Of a stretch of DNA of 64,000 nucleotides, positions 50,975-61,111 are shown in pieces. This DNA comes from Phycisphaerae bacterium RAS1 (GTDB taxonomy: Bacteria; Planctomycetota; Phycisphaerae; UBA1845; Fen-1342). Under the pieces are notes generated by a model. The model worked only from the letters and a program-made list of their open reading frames with translations. It had not been told where the DNA came from and searched no databases. Within the stretch, counting starts at the first letter, position 1, and every line of letters starts with the position of its first letter. The stretch spans positions 1,736,001 to 1,800,000 of the forward strand of contig SMLU01000001.1 of assembly GCA_007859745.1 (NCBI GenBank). Reading direction: 5' to 3'. Both the position numbers and the translations under genes were made by a program.

Positions 50975-51462
50975 AACTCAACCTCGCCAAGGAGCTCGCG
51001 GCGCTCGAGCGAATGACGGTCGGGCAGCTCCAGCAAAGGTACGCCGAGGTCTTCGGCGAAACTGTGCGCAGCCGCCACAAGCAGTATCTGATCCGCCGGA
51101 TCGCGTGGCGGCTCCAGGCCAACGCCGAGGGCGGACTTTCGGAACGGGCGTTGCGGCGTGCGGAGGAACTCGCCGACGTGGCCGACGTTCGCGTCACGCC
51201 GCCACGGGACGGGATTTCGGCCCACCCGGTGGCGCCCGCGCCGCGCGCGGACGCTCCCTCCCGGCCTTCGGACCCACGCCTTCCGCCGGTCGGGGCCGCG
51301 ATCACTCGCAAGTACAAGGGCCGCACGCTCACGGTGACTGTGCTGGCTGACGGATTCGAATACGCCGGCGAGCGGTATCCGTCGCTCACCGCCGTGGCCA
51401 AAGCGATTACCGGCTCGCACATGAACGGGTACCGGTTCTTCCAGATCGAGGGCAAGCCGTGA
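50971..51462 (+). CDS. DUF2924 protein
   Basis: 163 residues. The DUF2924 N-terminal motif is clear (ELAALERMTVGQLQQRYAEVFG and RRIAWRLQA). After a Pro/Arg-rich linker comes the C-terminal conserved part (ITRKYKGRTLTVTVLADGFEY, SLTAVAKAITGSHMNGYRFF). The family is nearly always beside a large serine recombinase, and the second half resembles DNA-binding RAMA-like domains. It probably helps the recombinase recognise or direct recombination. Overlaps on both sides show coupling. Confidence 0.85.
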   Translation: MKLNLAKELAALERMTVGQLQQRYAEVFGETVRSRHKQYLIRRIAWRLQANAEGGLSERALRRAEELADVADVRVTPPRDGISAHPVAPAPRADAPSRPSDPRLPPVGAAITRKYKGRTLTVTVLADGFEYAGERYPSLTAVAKAITGSHMNGYRFFQIEGKP

Positions 51463-53045
51463 GCCGGCACCAAACCAGCGCGAAGAAACCCGCGATTGCG
51501 CCCGCGACGCGCTGCGCCATCTACACGCGCAAGAGCAGCGACGAGGGTCTCCAGCAGGATTTCAATTCGCTCGACGCGCAGCGCGAGGCGGCCGAGGCGT
51601 ACATCGCCAGTCAGAAGAACGAAGGCTGGCGCTGCGTGCCCGATCGGTATGACGATGGCGGCTTCACCGGCGGGAACACGGATCGACCGGCGCTCCAGCG
51701 CCTTCTGGCCGACATCGAGGCCGGCAAAGTCGACACGGTGGTCGTCTACAAGATTGACCGATTCAGCCGGTCGCTCGCCGATTTCATGCGTATGATGACG
51801 GTCTTCGAGCAACACGGCGTCACCTTCGTCAGCGTTACTCAGGCGTTCGACACCAGCAGCTCTATGGGCCGGCTGACGCTCAACATCCTGCTGAGCTTCG
51901 CGCAGTTCGAACGCGAGATCATCGGCGAACGCATCCGCGACAAGATCGCCGCGTCGCGCCAGCGCGGCAAGTGGACCGGCGGGACGCCAGTGCTGGGCTA
52001 CGACGTCGACCGGGCCAACGGTGGCCCGAAGCTCGTGATCAACCCCACCGAAGCCGCCCGCATCCGCCAGATCTTCGAAATGTACCTGGAACTCCGCGCG
52101 CTGCTGCCCGTGGTTGCGGAACTCGAGCGTCGAGACTGGCGGAACAAGGCTTGGACGACGCGTGACGGCCGCCAGCGCGGCGGGCTGTCGTTCGACAAGT
52201 GCCGCCTGCACGATGTCCTGACGAACGTCGTCTACATTGGAAAAGTCCGGCACAAGGACCAGATATACGCGGGCGAGCACGAGCCGATCGTCCCGGACGA
52301 CGTCTTCGCGCGCGTCCAGCGGCAACTGCAGCAGAACGGCCGGCGCGGAAACCCCGAACTGCGGAACAAGCACGGCTCGCTGCTACGCGGCCTCTTGTTC
52401 TGCAAGGCGTGCCAGCGGGCGATGACGCACACATTCACGAGCGGCGAGAACCGCCGCTACCGATACTACGGTTGCACAAATGCGTGCAAGCGCGGGCGTG
52501 ACGCGTGTCCCGGACGGTCGCTCCCGGCCGCCGAGATCGAACGGGCGGTCGTCGACCAGATTCGCGGCATTGCTCACGACCGCACGGTCCTGCGGGACAC
52601 GTTGGCAGAGACGCGAGCACAAGCAGATGCAGCGCTCGGCCGCCTGGCCGACGAGAAACGGACACTGAGACGCGGACTTGACCGGCTACGGGCCGACTTG
52701 CTTCGCGCGGTTACGGCCGAGCCCCGTGCAAGTGGCGGCGCAGACAGGATTGCCGAGCTCAACGACCGGGTCAGCACCGCGGAGCGCCGTCTCGTGGAGA
52801 TCGAGGCGACCGTGGCGGAGCTCAATGCTGAACTGGTGGACGAGGCCGACGTGGCGGCCGCCTTCGCGGACTTCGACGGGCTATGGGCAACACTCAGCCC
52901 GCGCGAGCAAGCGCGCGTTGTTTACCTCCTGGTACGTCGCGTTGAGTTCGACGCCGCCGACGGAGCGATCGAGGTTTCGTTCCACGCGGCGGGGATCAAG
53001 GCGCTCGCGAGCGGGAACGCCGGCAGCGCGGAGGAGGCGGCTTGA
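51459..53045 (+). CDS. Large serine recombinase
   Basis: 528 residues from GTG 51459. The resolvase catalytic domain has YTRKS with nucleophile Ser26 and Arg24, then SLDAQREAAEAYI and the DRFSRSLADFMRMM region. A recombinase domain (LVINPTEAARIRQIFEMYLE) and a zinc ribbon (FCKACQRAMTH ... CTNACKRGRDACPG) are followed by a C-terminal coiled coil (about 400-470). It is a typical large serine integrase able to insert and excise an element at att sites. The attachment sites could not be fixed by eye. Confidence 0.92.
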   Translation: MSRHQTSAKKPAIAPATRCAIYTRKSSDEGLQQDFNSLDAQREAAEAYIASQKNEGWRCVPDRYDDGGFTGGNTDRPALQRLLADIEAGKVDTVVVYKIDRFSRSLADFMRMMTVFEQHGVTFVSVTQAFDTSSSMGRLTLNILLSFAQFEREIIGERIRDKIAASRQRGKWTGGTPVLGYDVDRANGGPKLVINPTEAARIRQIFEMYLELRALLPVVAELERRDWRNKAWTTRDGRQRGGLSFDKCRLHDVLTNVVYIGKVRHKDQIYAGEHEPIVPDDVFARVQRQLQQNGRRGNPELRNKHGSLLRGLLFCKACQRAMTHTFTSGENRRYRYYGCTNACKRGRDACPGRSLPAAEIERAVVDQIRGIAHDRTVLRDTLAETRAQADAALGRLADEKRTLRRGLDRLRADLLRAVTAEPRASGGADRIAELNDRVSTAERRLVEIEATVAELNAELVDEADVAAAFADFDGLWATLSPREQARVVYLLVRRVEFDAADGAIEVSFHAAGIKALASGNAGSAEEAA

Positions 53046-53458
53046 TCACGGTGAAACGCAAGGTCAGGTTCGTCCGCCGCCCGGACAAGTCACACGCGAT
53101 CGTCGTAGCAGACGACCACCCGAAGCCGCCGGTCCCGGCGGGCCGGGTGCCGCGAATTTCGCGCCTCATGGCTCTCGCGATCCACTTCGACCGGCTCATT
53201 CGCGAGGGCAAAGTCGCCGACCTGTCAGACCTTGCCCGCCTCGCGCACGTGACTCAGCCGCGCATGACGCAGATCATGAATCTCAACCACCTCGCCCCGG
53301 ACATCCAGGAGCAACTCCTTTTCCTGCCGTTGGTTACGCGCGGCCGGGATGCAATTCACGAGCGCCTGGTACGGTCGATCGCCGCCGTCGTTGATTGGCG
53401 GGAGCAGACCCACGCTTGGTTGTCAGTCCAAGCGGTCCGCAAGAACGGCTCGACATAA
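53042..53458 (+). CDS. HTH protein of the recombinase module, 138 aa
   Basis: It starts at TTG 53042 in a TTGA overlap with the recombinase stop. A helix-turn-helix is visible: VADLSDLARLAHVTQPRMTQIMNLNHLAPDIQ, in which LARLAHVTQPRMTQI is the core. The C-terminal part (REQTHAWLSV) is unrecognised. The protein is regularly the fourth gene of DUF2924/recombinase modules and could be the directionality factor or a repressor. This is inferred from context. Confidence 0.7.
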   Translation: MITVKRKVRFVRRPDKSHAIVVADDHPKPPVPAGRVPRISRLMALAIHFDRLIREGKVADLSDLARLAHVTQPRMTQIMNLNHLAPDIQEQLLFLPLVTRGRDAIHERLVRSIAAVVDWREQTHAWLSVQAVRKNGST

Positions 53459-53485
53459 CCCGCGAGTCATGCTACGCTGTCCACT

Positions 53486-53538
53486 GTTCAGTGAACGCGA
53501 ACGGCGCGCCGGGCGCCGGTCCCGCCGCTGAACGTTCA
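53486..53538. promoter_or_regulatory. Two palindromes upstream of hsdM
   Basis: GTTCAGTGAAC at 53,486-53,496 and TGAACGTTCA at 53,529-53,538 are perfect inverted repeats built from the same half-sites (TGAAC/GTTCA). They lie in the 93-bp gap before hsdM. They look like a pair of operators for an HTH repressor, of which the XRE and HTH proteins of this island are candidates. Confidence 0.4.
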
Positions 53539-53551
53539 ACCGGCGAGGCAC

Positions 53552-55612
53552 ATGGACCACGGCCAGCTCAATTGGATCGCGAACTTCATCTGGAATATTG
53601 CCGACGATGTCCTCCGAGACGTGTACGTGCGCGGCAAGTACCGCGACGTCATCCTGCCGATGACAGTCATCCGCCGGCTCGACGCATTGCTCGAGCCCAC
53701 GAAGCCGTCCGTGCTCAAGATGAAGGAGCAGCTCGACAATGCCAAGATTGCGAACCAGCACGCCGCACTCTGCCAGGCCGCAGGGCAGGCCTTCTACAAC
53801 ACATCGCCGTTCACGCTTCGCGATCTAAAAGCGCGCGCGAAGCAGCAGCAGCTGAAGGCCGACTTCGAGGCATACCTTGACGGGTTTTCGTCGAATGTGC
53901 AGGAAATCCTCGACAAGTTCAAATTCCGCAACCAGATTTCCACGCTCGTCGACGCCGACATCCTCGGTCACCTGATCGAGAAATTCCTCGACTCCACCGT
54001 GAACTTGAGCCCCAAGCCGGTTTTCGACGCCGATGGCAAGGAGAGACTGTCTGCGCTCGACAACCACGCGATGGGGACGATCTTCGAGGAGCTCATACGG
54101 CGCTTTAACGAGGAGAATAACGAAGAGGCGGGAGAGCACTTCACGCCGCGCGACGTTGTGCGGCTTATGTCCAACCTGATCTTTCTCCCGATCGCGGACC
54201 AGGTCGAATCGGGGACGTACCTCGTGTACGACGGTGCATGCGGCACGGGCGGAATGCTCACTGTGGCCGAAGAGACCCTCGTTGCGCTCGCGCGCGCGCA
54301 TGGAAGGGACGTTTCTGTTCATCTGTTCGGGGAGGAGAGCCAGCCCGAAACCTACGCGATCAGCAAGGCGGACCTGCTGCTGAAGGGCGAGGGCGAAGCA
54401 GCGGAGAACATGAAATACGGTTCGACGCTGTCAGCCGACGCGTTTCCGTCGCACGAATTCGACTTCATGCTCTCGAATCCGCCCTACGGGAAAAGCTGGA
54501 AAACAGACCTCGATCGCATGGGTGGGAAGGCCGGACTGTCTGACGCGCGCTTCGTGATCCAGCACGGTGACGACCCCGAGTACAGCCTCGTCACGCGTTC
54601 CAGCGACGGCCAGCTCATGTTCCTTGTCAACAAGCTCAGCAAGATGAAGCACGGCACGAAGCTGGGCAGCCGAATCGCCGAGGTCCACAACGGTTCGTCG
54701 CTTTTCACGGGCGACGCCGGCCAAGGCGAAAGCAACATCCGACGCTGGATCATCGAGAACGACTGGCTCGAGGCCATCGTCGCGCTGCCACTGAACATGT
54801 TCTACAACACCGGCATCGCCACCTATATTTGGGTGCTAACCAACCGAAAGCCCGAGCGGCGCAAGGGGAAAATGCAGCTCATTGATGCGACTGAGTGGTT
54901 CAAGCCGCTACGAAAGAACCTCGGTAAGAAGAACTGCGAGCTCGCGCCGGACGACATCCGTCGCATCTGCCATGCGTTCCTCGCCTTCGAGGAGACCCCG
55001 CAGTCGAAGATCTTCCGGAACGAGGCGTTCGGATACTGGAAGATCACTGTCGAACGTCCGCTGCGCCTCCGCACCGACATCACGCCCGACGCGCTGGCTG
55101 CCTTCAAGCGCACGGCGAATGAACGGCTCCACGTTGCCGCTGAGCAGCTGATGGGTTGCACCAGTGGGCCGGCGCAGATGGACTTCAACCTCATGCGCGA
55201 GCAGTTCGGCACGGCCCTGAAGCGATCGGAGCTGAAGCTCAAACCGTCCGAACTGAATCAAATCTTCGCAGCGTTTACGAAGCGAGACGAGCGGGCGGAG
55301 CCCGTGATCAAGAAGAAAACCAGAGACCGCGCCGAGTATGAACCCGACCCCGAGCTTCGCGACACGGAGCAGGTGCCGCTGCTGGAACCCGGAGGAATCG
55401 AGGCGTTTTTTGATCGCGAGGTGCGGCCGCACGCGCCGGATGCGTGGATCGATCACGAAGCAACGAAGGTTGGGTACGAAATTTCATTCACGCGCTATTT
55501 CTACAAACCGCAGAAGTTACGAACGCTGGACGAGATTCGTACCGAGATTCTGGCCATCGAAGCCGAGAGTGAGGGACTCCTGCACAGAATTGTGGCGGAT
55601 GGAGGCGCCTGA
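53552..55612 (+). CDS. hsdM: Type I restriction-modification methyltransferase subunit
   Basis: 686 residues. The N-terminal HsdM helical domain (about 1-140) is followed by the N6-adenine methyltransferase domain: a FTPRDVVRLM segment, SAM-binding GACGTGGM near residue 230, and NPPY at 309-312. The C-terminal ~170 residues are helical and contact HsdS. It methylates adenine in the target set by HsdS and, with HsdS and HsdR, forms the restriction complex. ATG 53552 follows the operator-like palindromes. The stop overlaps the rhuM start. Confidence 0.95.
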   Translation: MDHGQLNWIANFIWNIADDVLRDVYVRGKYRDVILPMTVIRRLDALLEPTKPSVLKMKEQLDNAKIANQHAALCQAAGQAFYNTSPFTLRDLKARAKQQQLKADFEAYLDGFSSNVQEILDKFKFRNQISTLVDADILGHLIEKFLDSTVNLSPKPVFDADGKERLSALDNHAMGTIFEELIRRFNEENNEEAGEHFTPRDVVRLMSNLIFLPIADQVESGTYLVYDGACGTGGMLTVAEETLVALARAHGRDVSVHLFGEESQPETYAISKADLLLKGEGEAAENMKYGSTLSADAFPSHEFDFMLSNPPYGKSWKTDLDRMGGKAGLSDARFVIQHGDDPEYSLVTRSSDGQLMFLVNKLSKMKHGTKLGSRIAEVHNGSSLFTGDAGQGESNIRRWIIENDWLEAIVALPLNMFYNTGIATYIWVLTNRKPERRKGKMQLIDATEWFKPLRKNLGKKNCELAPDDIRRICHAFLAFEETPQSKIFRNEAFGYWKITVERPLRLRTDITPDALAAFKRTANERLHVAAEQLMGCTSGPAQMDFNLMREQFGTALKRSELKLKPSELNQIFAAFTKRDERAEPVIKKKTRDRAEYEPDPELRDTEQVPLLEPGGIEAFFDREVRPHAPDAWIDHEATKVGYEISFTRYFYKPQKLRTLDEIRTEILAIEAESEGLLHRIVADGGA

Positions 55613-56691
55613 TGAGCGACCAGACGAACCCGCCGGCGCTGCCGAGCGACCCCGGCGAGTTCATTCTGTATCAGACAGAAGATGGGCTGACCCGCGTAGA
55701 CGTGCGCGTTTTCCGCGAGACCGTCTGGCTCGCCCTTGGCCAGATGGCCGACCTGTTCCAGCGCGATAAGTCCGTTATTTCACGGCACATAGCGAACGTC
55801 TTCGACGAGGGCGAGCTCCACCGAGGGGCAACCGTTGCAGAATTTGCAACGGTTCAGTCGGAGGGGGCGCGGCGGGTCGAGCGGCGGATCGAGCATTACA
55901 ACCTCGACGTGATCATCTCGGTCGGCTATCGCGTCAAGTCCCATCGCGGCACGCAGTTTCGAATCTGGGCGACGCAGCGGCTCCGCGAGTACCTGGTCAA
56001 GGGGTTCGCGCTGGACGACGAACGCCTCAAAGCTGCCGGAGGCGGGAGCTTTTTCGACGAGCTGCTCGCGCGCATCCGCGATATCCGTTCGTCGGAGAAG
56101 GTCTTCTGGCGCAAGGTGCTGGACATCTATGCGACCAGCGTCGACTACGACCCGGCGAACGACCTTTCGAAGCAGTTCTTCGCGACGGTGCAGAACAAGA
56201 TGCATTGGGCTGCCCACGGCCGAACCGCCGCTGAAGTAATCGCGCAGCGCGCCGACGCTCGCAAGCCAAACATGGGGCTCACTACGTGGTCGGGCGAGCG
56301 TCCACGCAAATCCGATGTCGGCGTGGCGAAGAACTACCTGGCGAAGGACGAGTTGGAAGCGCTGAACCTGATCGTGTCGTTCTATCTCGACTTCGCCGAA
56401 TTGCAGGCGCTCAGCCGCCGACCGATGCACATGCGCGACTGGATTGCCAAGTTGGATGATTTCCTGCGACTCAGCGAGCGCGACATTCTGACGCACGCGG
56501 GCAGGGTGTCCCACGACGATGCGCTTGGACGCGCCGAAGCCGAGTATGAGACATTCCGAGCGCAGCAGGCGGCGCTGCCCAGCCCAGTCGAGCGGCACTT
56601 TGAGGAGGCCGTGCAGGAGGTCAAGCGACTCGCGGCGCCGAAGACGCCCAAGAAACCGGCGCCGAAGAGGGGCGGGGGAAAGAAGTCGTGA
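55612..56691 (+). CDS. rhuM: RhuM-family protein within the type I operon
   Basis: 359 residues. The RhuM family text is clear: an N-terminal winged-helix part (FRETVWLALGQMADLFQRDKSVISRH), then FATVQSEG and VISVGYRVKSHRGTQFRIWA, a Fic-like helical middle and the basic end KKPAPKRGGGKKS. First named as a Salmonella pathogenicity-island protein, RhuM genes often sit inside restriction operons, but the biochemical role is not established. Overlaps with hsdM (1 base) and hsdS (4 bases) show co-translation, so it is probably part of or regulates the restriction complex. Confidence 0.85.
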   Translation: MSDQTNPPALPSDPGEFILYQTEDGLTRVDVRVFRETVWLALGQMADLFQRDKSVISRHIANVFDEGELHRGATVAEFATVQSEGARRVERRIEHYNLDVIISVGYRVKSHRGTQFRIWATQRLREYLVKGFALDDERLKAAGGGSFFDELLARIRDIRSSEKVFWRKVLDIYATSVDYDPANDLSKQFFATVQNKMHWAAHGRTAAEVIAQRADARKPNMGLTTWSGERPRKSDVGVAKNYLAKDELEALNLIVSFYLDFAELQALSRRPMHMRDWIAKLDDFLRLSERDILTHAGRVSHDDALGRAEAEYETFRAQQAALPSPVERHFEEAVQEVKRLAAPKTPKKPAPKRGGGKKS

Positions 56692-58142
56692 AGCCGTATC
56701 CCGACTATCGTGACTCCGGCGTGCCGTGGTTGGGCACGATTCCGGCGCACTGGGAGGTGAAACGCATCCGTCGCCTCGCAAGAATCGGCAACGGCTCGAC
56801 TCCGTCGCGTGGTCGAATGGACTTTTGGGAGCACGGTGACATTCCGTGGCTGAATAGTTCGAGTGTTCACCAGGGCCGCATTACCAAAGCCAAGCAGTTC
56901 GTTACAACAGTCGCTTTTCGTGAGTGCCACCTGCCGATGGTTCCCGCTGGCAGCGTGCTCGTAGCGATTACGGGGCAAGGCAAGACGCGCGGCACCGCGG
57001 CTGTTCTGGCGACGGATTCGACCATCAATCAACACATGGCCTTCATCACGCCGCAGAAAGACCGTCTTTTCGGCGAATATCTTCATTGGCACCTTTCAGG
57101 GGCGTATGCCGAACTGCGCGCCATCAGCGATGGTGCCGGAGGCACCAAGGGAGCGTTGACTTGCCAAGACGTCAAGGAGTTTCCCATCGCGCTTCCGCCG
57201 TTCGACGAACAGCGCAAGATTGCGAGCTATCTGGACGCGCACGGGCGGCTCGTGCAACAGTTCATCCGAAACCGCCGGCGGCTGATCGGCGTGTTGAATG
57301 AGCGAAGGCAGGCTGTCATCGACCGGCTTGTGACGCGCGGCAAGGACCCAGGCGCGGTCCTTAGGCCCTCGGGGATCGACTGGTTGGGCGAGGTACCGGC
57401 GCACTGGGACGTGCTGAAGCTCAAGCGCGTGGCGCGAATCGACCCATCGCGGTCTGAGTCGGTGCATTTGCGCGATTCCGACGGCCCCGCCGTCTTCCTG
57501 CCGATGGAACGCATCTCCACCGATGGTCAGATAGACGCGAGTGATCGACGACCGGTTAGCTCGCTCTGGCAAGGATTCACGTACTTTCGACGAAATGACG
57601 TGATTCTTGCAAAGATCACCCCGTGCTTCCAGAACGGTAAAAGCGCTTGTCTGTCCCAACTTCCCACACCGATCGGCTTTGGCACGACCGAATTGATAGT
57701 CCTGCGCGCAGGATCACGCGTCGTTCCGGAATTCCTGCGCCGAGTCACATGCCTCTCGGCATTTCGCCGATTCGGTGTCGAATCGATGACGGGAGCCGCC
57801 GGCCAACAGCGCGTCTCGCTGGAGTTTGTGGCCAACTTCTCGGCACCGATGCCTCCAATCGAGGAACAACACGAATTAGTTCGTGCCATGTCGGCGCATT
57901 TTGCCAATGCGGACCGGGCTATCGCCGACGCGGAACGAGGGATCGCTCTAGTTCGCGAGTACCGCACGCGGCTGATTGCCGACGTTGTTACCGGGAAGAT
58001 CGACGTGCGTGGCCTGACGTCGCCGGAGGCCGTTGTCGAGGCGGAAGCCACGGCAGCGGAAATCGAAGGAACCGACGGGGAGCTTGGCGCGGACGTGGAC
58101 GAGGCTGAGTTGGTCGAGGAGGGCGCCGATGCCGGCGACTGA
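56688..58142 (+). CDS. hsdS: Type I restriction-modification specificity subunit
   Basis: 484 residues from GTG 56688. There are two target-recognition domains, each opened by a similar segment (DSGVPWLGTIPAHWEVKRIRR near 7 and DWLGEVPAHWDVLKLKR near 228, given in part) and each followed by a long helix containing P-x-x-EQ-type motifs (LPPFDEQRKIASYL, MPPIEEQHELV). These helices form the spacer that fixes the length of the split target. The C-terminus is acidic. The recognised sequence cannot be read from the protein. Confidence 0.93.
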   Translation: MKPYPDYRDSGVPWLGTIPAHWEVKRIRRLARIGNGSTPSRGRMDFWEHGDIPWLNSSSVHQGRITKAKQFVTTVAFRECHLPMVPAGSVLVAITGQGKTRGTAAVLATDSTINQHMAFITPQKDRLFGEYLHWHLSGAYAELRAISDGAGGTKGALTCQDVKEFPIALPPFDEQRKIASYLDAHGRLVQQFIRNRRRLIGVLNERRQAVIDRLVTRGKDPGAVLRPSGIDWLGEVPAHWDVLKLKRVARIDPSRSESVHLRDSDGPAVFLPMERISTDGQIDASDRRPVSSLWQGFTYFRRNDVILAKITPCFQNGKSACLSQLPTPIGFGTTELIVLRAGSRVVPEFLRRVTCLSAFRRFGVESMTGAAGQQRVSLEFVANFSAPMPPIEEQHELVRAMSAHFANADRAIADAERGIALVREYRTRLIADVVTGKIDVRGLTSPEAVVEAEATAAEIEGTDGELGADVDEAELVEEGADAGD

Positions 58143-61071
58143 TATCAGCGAAAAAGGGCTGGAGAGCCTGATCGTCGAGTCGCTTGTAACCGAAGCGGCC
58201 TACGAGCAAGGTCGGCCGGAAGATTTCGACCGGGATCACGCCGTCGACGCGGCTAAGCTGATGGCGTTTCTGTCGCGGACGCAGGCAAAGACGGTCGAGA
58301 TGCTCGGGATCGGCGAGAACGGGCCGAAGCGCGAGCAGTTCCTGCACCGGCTTCAAGGCGAGATTGCGCGCCGTGGCGTCGTTGATCTGCTGCGCAGCGG
58401 GATGAAGCACGGCCCGGCGACCGTCGACCTTTTTTACGGCACGCCCTCGCCGGGGAATGCCAAAGCGGTTGAGCTGTACGCCGCGAACATCTTCAGCGTC
58501 ACGCGGCAGCTCCGCTACAGCAAGGACGAGACGCAGCTCGCGCTCGACCTGTGCGTATTCATCAACGGCCTGCCGATTGCGACGTTTGAGCTGAAGAACA
58601 AGCTCACGAAGCAGACGGTCGCCGACGCGGTCGAACAGTACATGCGCGACCGCGACCCGAAGGAGCTGCTCTTCCAGTTCGGCCGCTGTGCGGTTCACTT
58701 CGCGGTGGACGATCACCAGGTGCGGATGTGTACGCACCTGAAGGGCAACGACTCGTGGTTTCTGCCGTTCAATCGCGGCTGGAACGACGGCGCCGGCAAT
58801 CCGCCGAACCCGCATGGCCTTGCGACGGACTACCTGTGGAAGGAGATTCTGACCAAGCCGCGTCTGACTGACATCCTCGAAAACTATGCGCAGGTGGTCG
58901 AGCGCACCGACGATCGGGGGCGGAAGAAACAGACGCAGGTCTTCCCGCGTTATCACCAGCTTGATGTCGTGCGGAGGTTGCTGGCCGACGCCGGCGCAGC
59001 GGGCATCGGAAAGCGCTATTTGATTCAGCACTCCGCTGGCAGCGGCAAGAGCAACTCCATCGCGTGGCTGGCGCATCAGCTCGTCGGGCTGGAGCGCGGC
59101 AGCACGCCGATTTTCGATTCGGTCATCGTTGTGACCGATCGGCGCGTCCTGGACAAACAGATCAAGGACACCATCAAGCAGTTTGCACAGGTGTCGGCAA
59201 CGGTCGGCCACGCCGAGCACTCCGGCGATCTGCGGAAGTTTCTGACGGCCGGCAAGAAAATCATCATCTCGACCGTGCAGAAGTTCCCGTTCATTCTCGA
59301 GGAAATTGGAAGCGAACACCGAGGGCGGACGTTCGCGATCATCATCGACGAGGCGCATTCCAGCCAGGGCGGACGCACCGCAGCGCAAATGAACATCGCG
59401 CTTTCGGCCGAAGGCGAGGAAGGCGAAGAAGAGACGGTCGAGGACCAGATCAACCGGATCATGGAAGCGCGGAAGATGCTCACCAACGCGAGCTACTTCG
59501 CGTTCACCGCGACGCCGAAGAACAAGACGCTGGAGATCTTCGGCGAGCCGTACCCGGAGGGCGAGAAGACCAAGCACCGGCCGTTCCACAGTTACACGAT
59601 GAAACAGGCGATCCAGGAGGGGTTCATTCTAGATGTGCTGAAGAGCTACACGCCGGTCGGTAGTTACTACCGCCTCCTGAAGACAGTGCCCGACGACCCT
59701 GAGTTCGATACCACGCGAGCGAAGAAGAAGCTGCGGCACTACGTGGAATCGCATGAGCACGCGATCCGCGAGAAGGCCGAGATCATGGTCGACCATTTCC
59801 ACGACCACGTGCTCGCGCGGCGCAAAGTCGGCGGGCAGGTCCGCGCAATGATCGTCACAAGTGGTATTGAACGGGCGATTCAGTACTACCACGCAGTTCG
59901 CGACTATCTGCGCGAGCGCCGTAGCCCGCACCAGGCGATCGTGGCCTTTTCCGGCGAGCACGAATATGGCGGCAAGAAGGTAACCGAAGCGTCACTGAAT
60001 GGCTTCCCGAGCAGCCAGATCGAGAAGAAGTTCCCGGACGATCCGTACCGCTTTCTGATCGTCGCCGACAAGTTTCAAACCGGGTACGACGAGCCGCTGC
60101 TGCACACGATGTACGTTGACAAGCTGCTCTCTGGCATCAAGGCGGTGCAGACTCTGTCGCGGCTGAACCGCGCGCATCCCAAGAAGCACGACACCTTCGT
60201 GCTCGACTTCATGAACGACGTCGACACGATTCAGGCGGCGTTCGCCGATTACTACCGCACCACAGTGCTCAGCGAGGAAACGGACCCAAACAAGCTGCAC
60301 GACCTGAAGGCCGCGCTCGACGGCTACCAAGTTTACGCATGGGAGCAGGTGGAGGAGTTTGTCGCGCTGTACGTACCCGGCGCCCCCCGCGATCGGCTGG
60401 ACCCCATCCTGGATACGTGCGTGAGCCGGTATGTCGGTGACCTCGACGAGGACGGCCAGGTCGATTTCAAGGGCAAGGCAAAGGCGTTCGTGCGGACGTA
60501 CGCTTTCATCGGCATGATCTTGCCGTACACGGTGCGTGAGTGGGAGAAGCTGTCGATCTTCCTGAACTTCCTGATTCCGAAGCTGCCGGCGCCGAAGGAA
60601 GAGGATCTGTCGAGGGGCATCCTCGAGGCCATCGACATGGATAGCTACCGCGTCGAGGTGAAGGCCTCGCTCACGGTGGCGCTGCCGGATGCAAACGCGG
60701 AGATTGGTCCCGTGCCGACCACCGGTGGCGGCCGCAAGCCGGAGCCCGAGCTTGATCTGCTGAGCAACATCTTGAAGTCGTTCAACGATCAGTTCGGCAA
60801 TATCGACTGGAAGGACGCCGACAAGATTCGGCGGGTGATCAGCGAAGAGATTCCGGGCAAGGTCAAGGCAGACAAAGCCTATCAGAACGCGAAGAAGCAG
60901 TCGGATAAGCAAAACGCCCGCATCGAGCACGACCGTGCGCTGAAGCGTGTGATGAACGAGTTGCTCGCCGACCACACGGAGCTGTTCAAGCAGTTCAGCG
61001 ACAACCCGTCGTTCCGCAAGTGGCTGGCAGACACCATTTTCAACCTAACCTTTGAGGAGGACGCCGCATGA
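58129..61071 (+). CDS. hsdR: Type I restriction endonuclease subunit
   Basis: 980 residues from ATG 58129 (GAGGA upstream), overlapping hsdS by 14 bp. The N-terminal PD-(D/E)XK nuclease domain ends with FELKN (E-x-K near 167). The SF2 translocase has Walker A SAGSGKS at 302-308 and DEAH at 407-410. Motif III-like FTATP and the second RecA-like fold (RFLIVADKFQTGYDEP) follow. The C-terminus is helical. It translocates and cuts DNA lacking the hsdM mark. All motifs are present, so the system looks active. Confidence 0.94.
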   Translation: MPATDISEKGLESLIVESLVTEAAYEQGRPEDFDRDHAVDAAKLMAFLSRTQAKTVEMLGIGENGPKREQFLHRLQGEIARRGVVDLLRSGMKHGPATVDLFYGTPSPGNAKAVELYAANIFSVTRQLRYSKDETQLALDLCVFINGLPIATFELKNKLTKQTVADAVEQYMRDRDPKELLFQFGRCAVHFAVDDHQVRMCTHLKGNDSWFLPFNRGWNDGAGNPPNPHGLATDYLWKEILTKPRLTDILENYAQVVERTDDRGRKKQTQVFPRYHQLDVVRRLLADAGAAGIGKRYLIQHSAGSGKSNSIAWLAHQLVGLERGSTPIFDSVIVVTDRRVLDKQIKDTIKQFAQVSATVGHAEHSGDLRKFLTAGKKIIISTVQKFPFILEEIGSEHRGRTFAIIIDEAHSSQGGRTAAQMNIALSAEGEEGEEETVEDQINRIMEARKMLTNASYFAFTATPKNKTLEIFGEPYPEGEKTKHRPFHSYTMKQAIQEGFILDVLKSYTPVGSYYRLLKTVPDDPEFDTTRAKKKLRHYVESHEHAIREKAEIMVDHFHDHVLARRKVGGQVRAMIVTSGIERAIQYYHAVRDYLRERRSPHQAIVAFSGEHEYGGKKVTEASLNGFPSSQIEKKFPDDPYRFLIVADKFQTGYDEPLLHTMYVDKLLSGIKAVQTLSRLNRAHPKKHDTFVLDFMNDVDTIQAAFADYYRTTVLSEETDPNKLHDLKAALDGYQVYAWEQVEEFVALYVPGAPRDRLDPILDTCVSRYVGDLDEDGQVDFKGKAKAFVRTYAFIGMILPYTVREWEKLSIFLNFLIPKLPAPKEEDLSRGILEAIDMDSYRVEVKASLTVALPDANAEIGPVPTTGGGRKPEPELDLLSNILKSFNDQFGNIDWKDADKIRRVISEEIPGKVKADKAYQNAKKQSDKQNARIEHDRALKRVMNELLADHTELFKQFSDNPSFRKWLADTIFNLTFEEDAA

Positions 61072-61111
61072 GGCATCCTCGAGCGGCATTTGGATTGCGA
61101 GAGAGTGGAAC

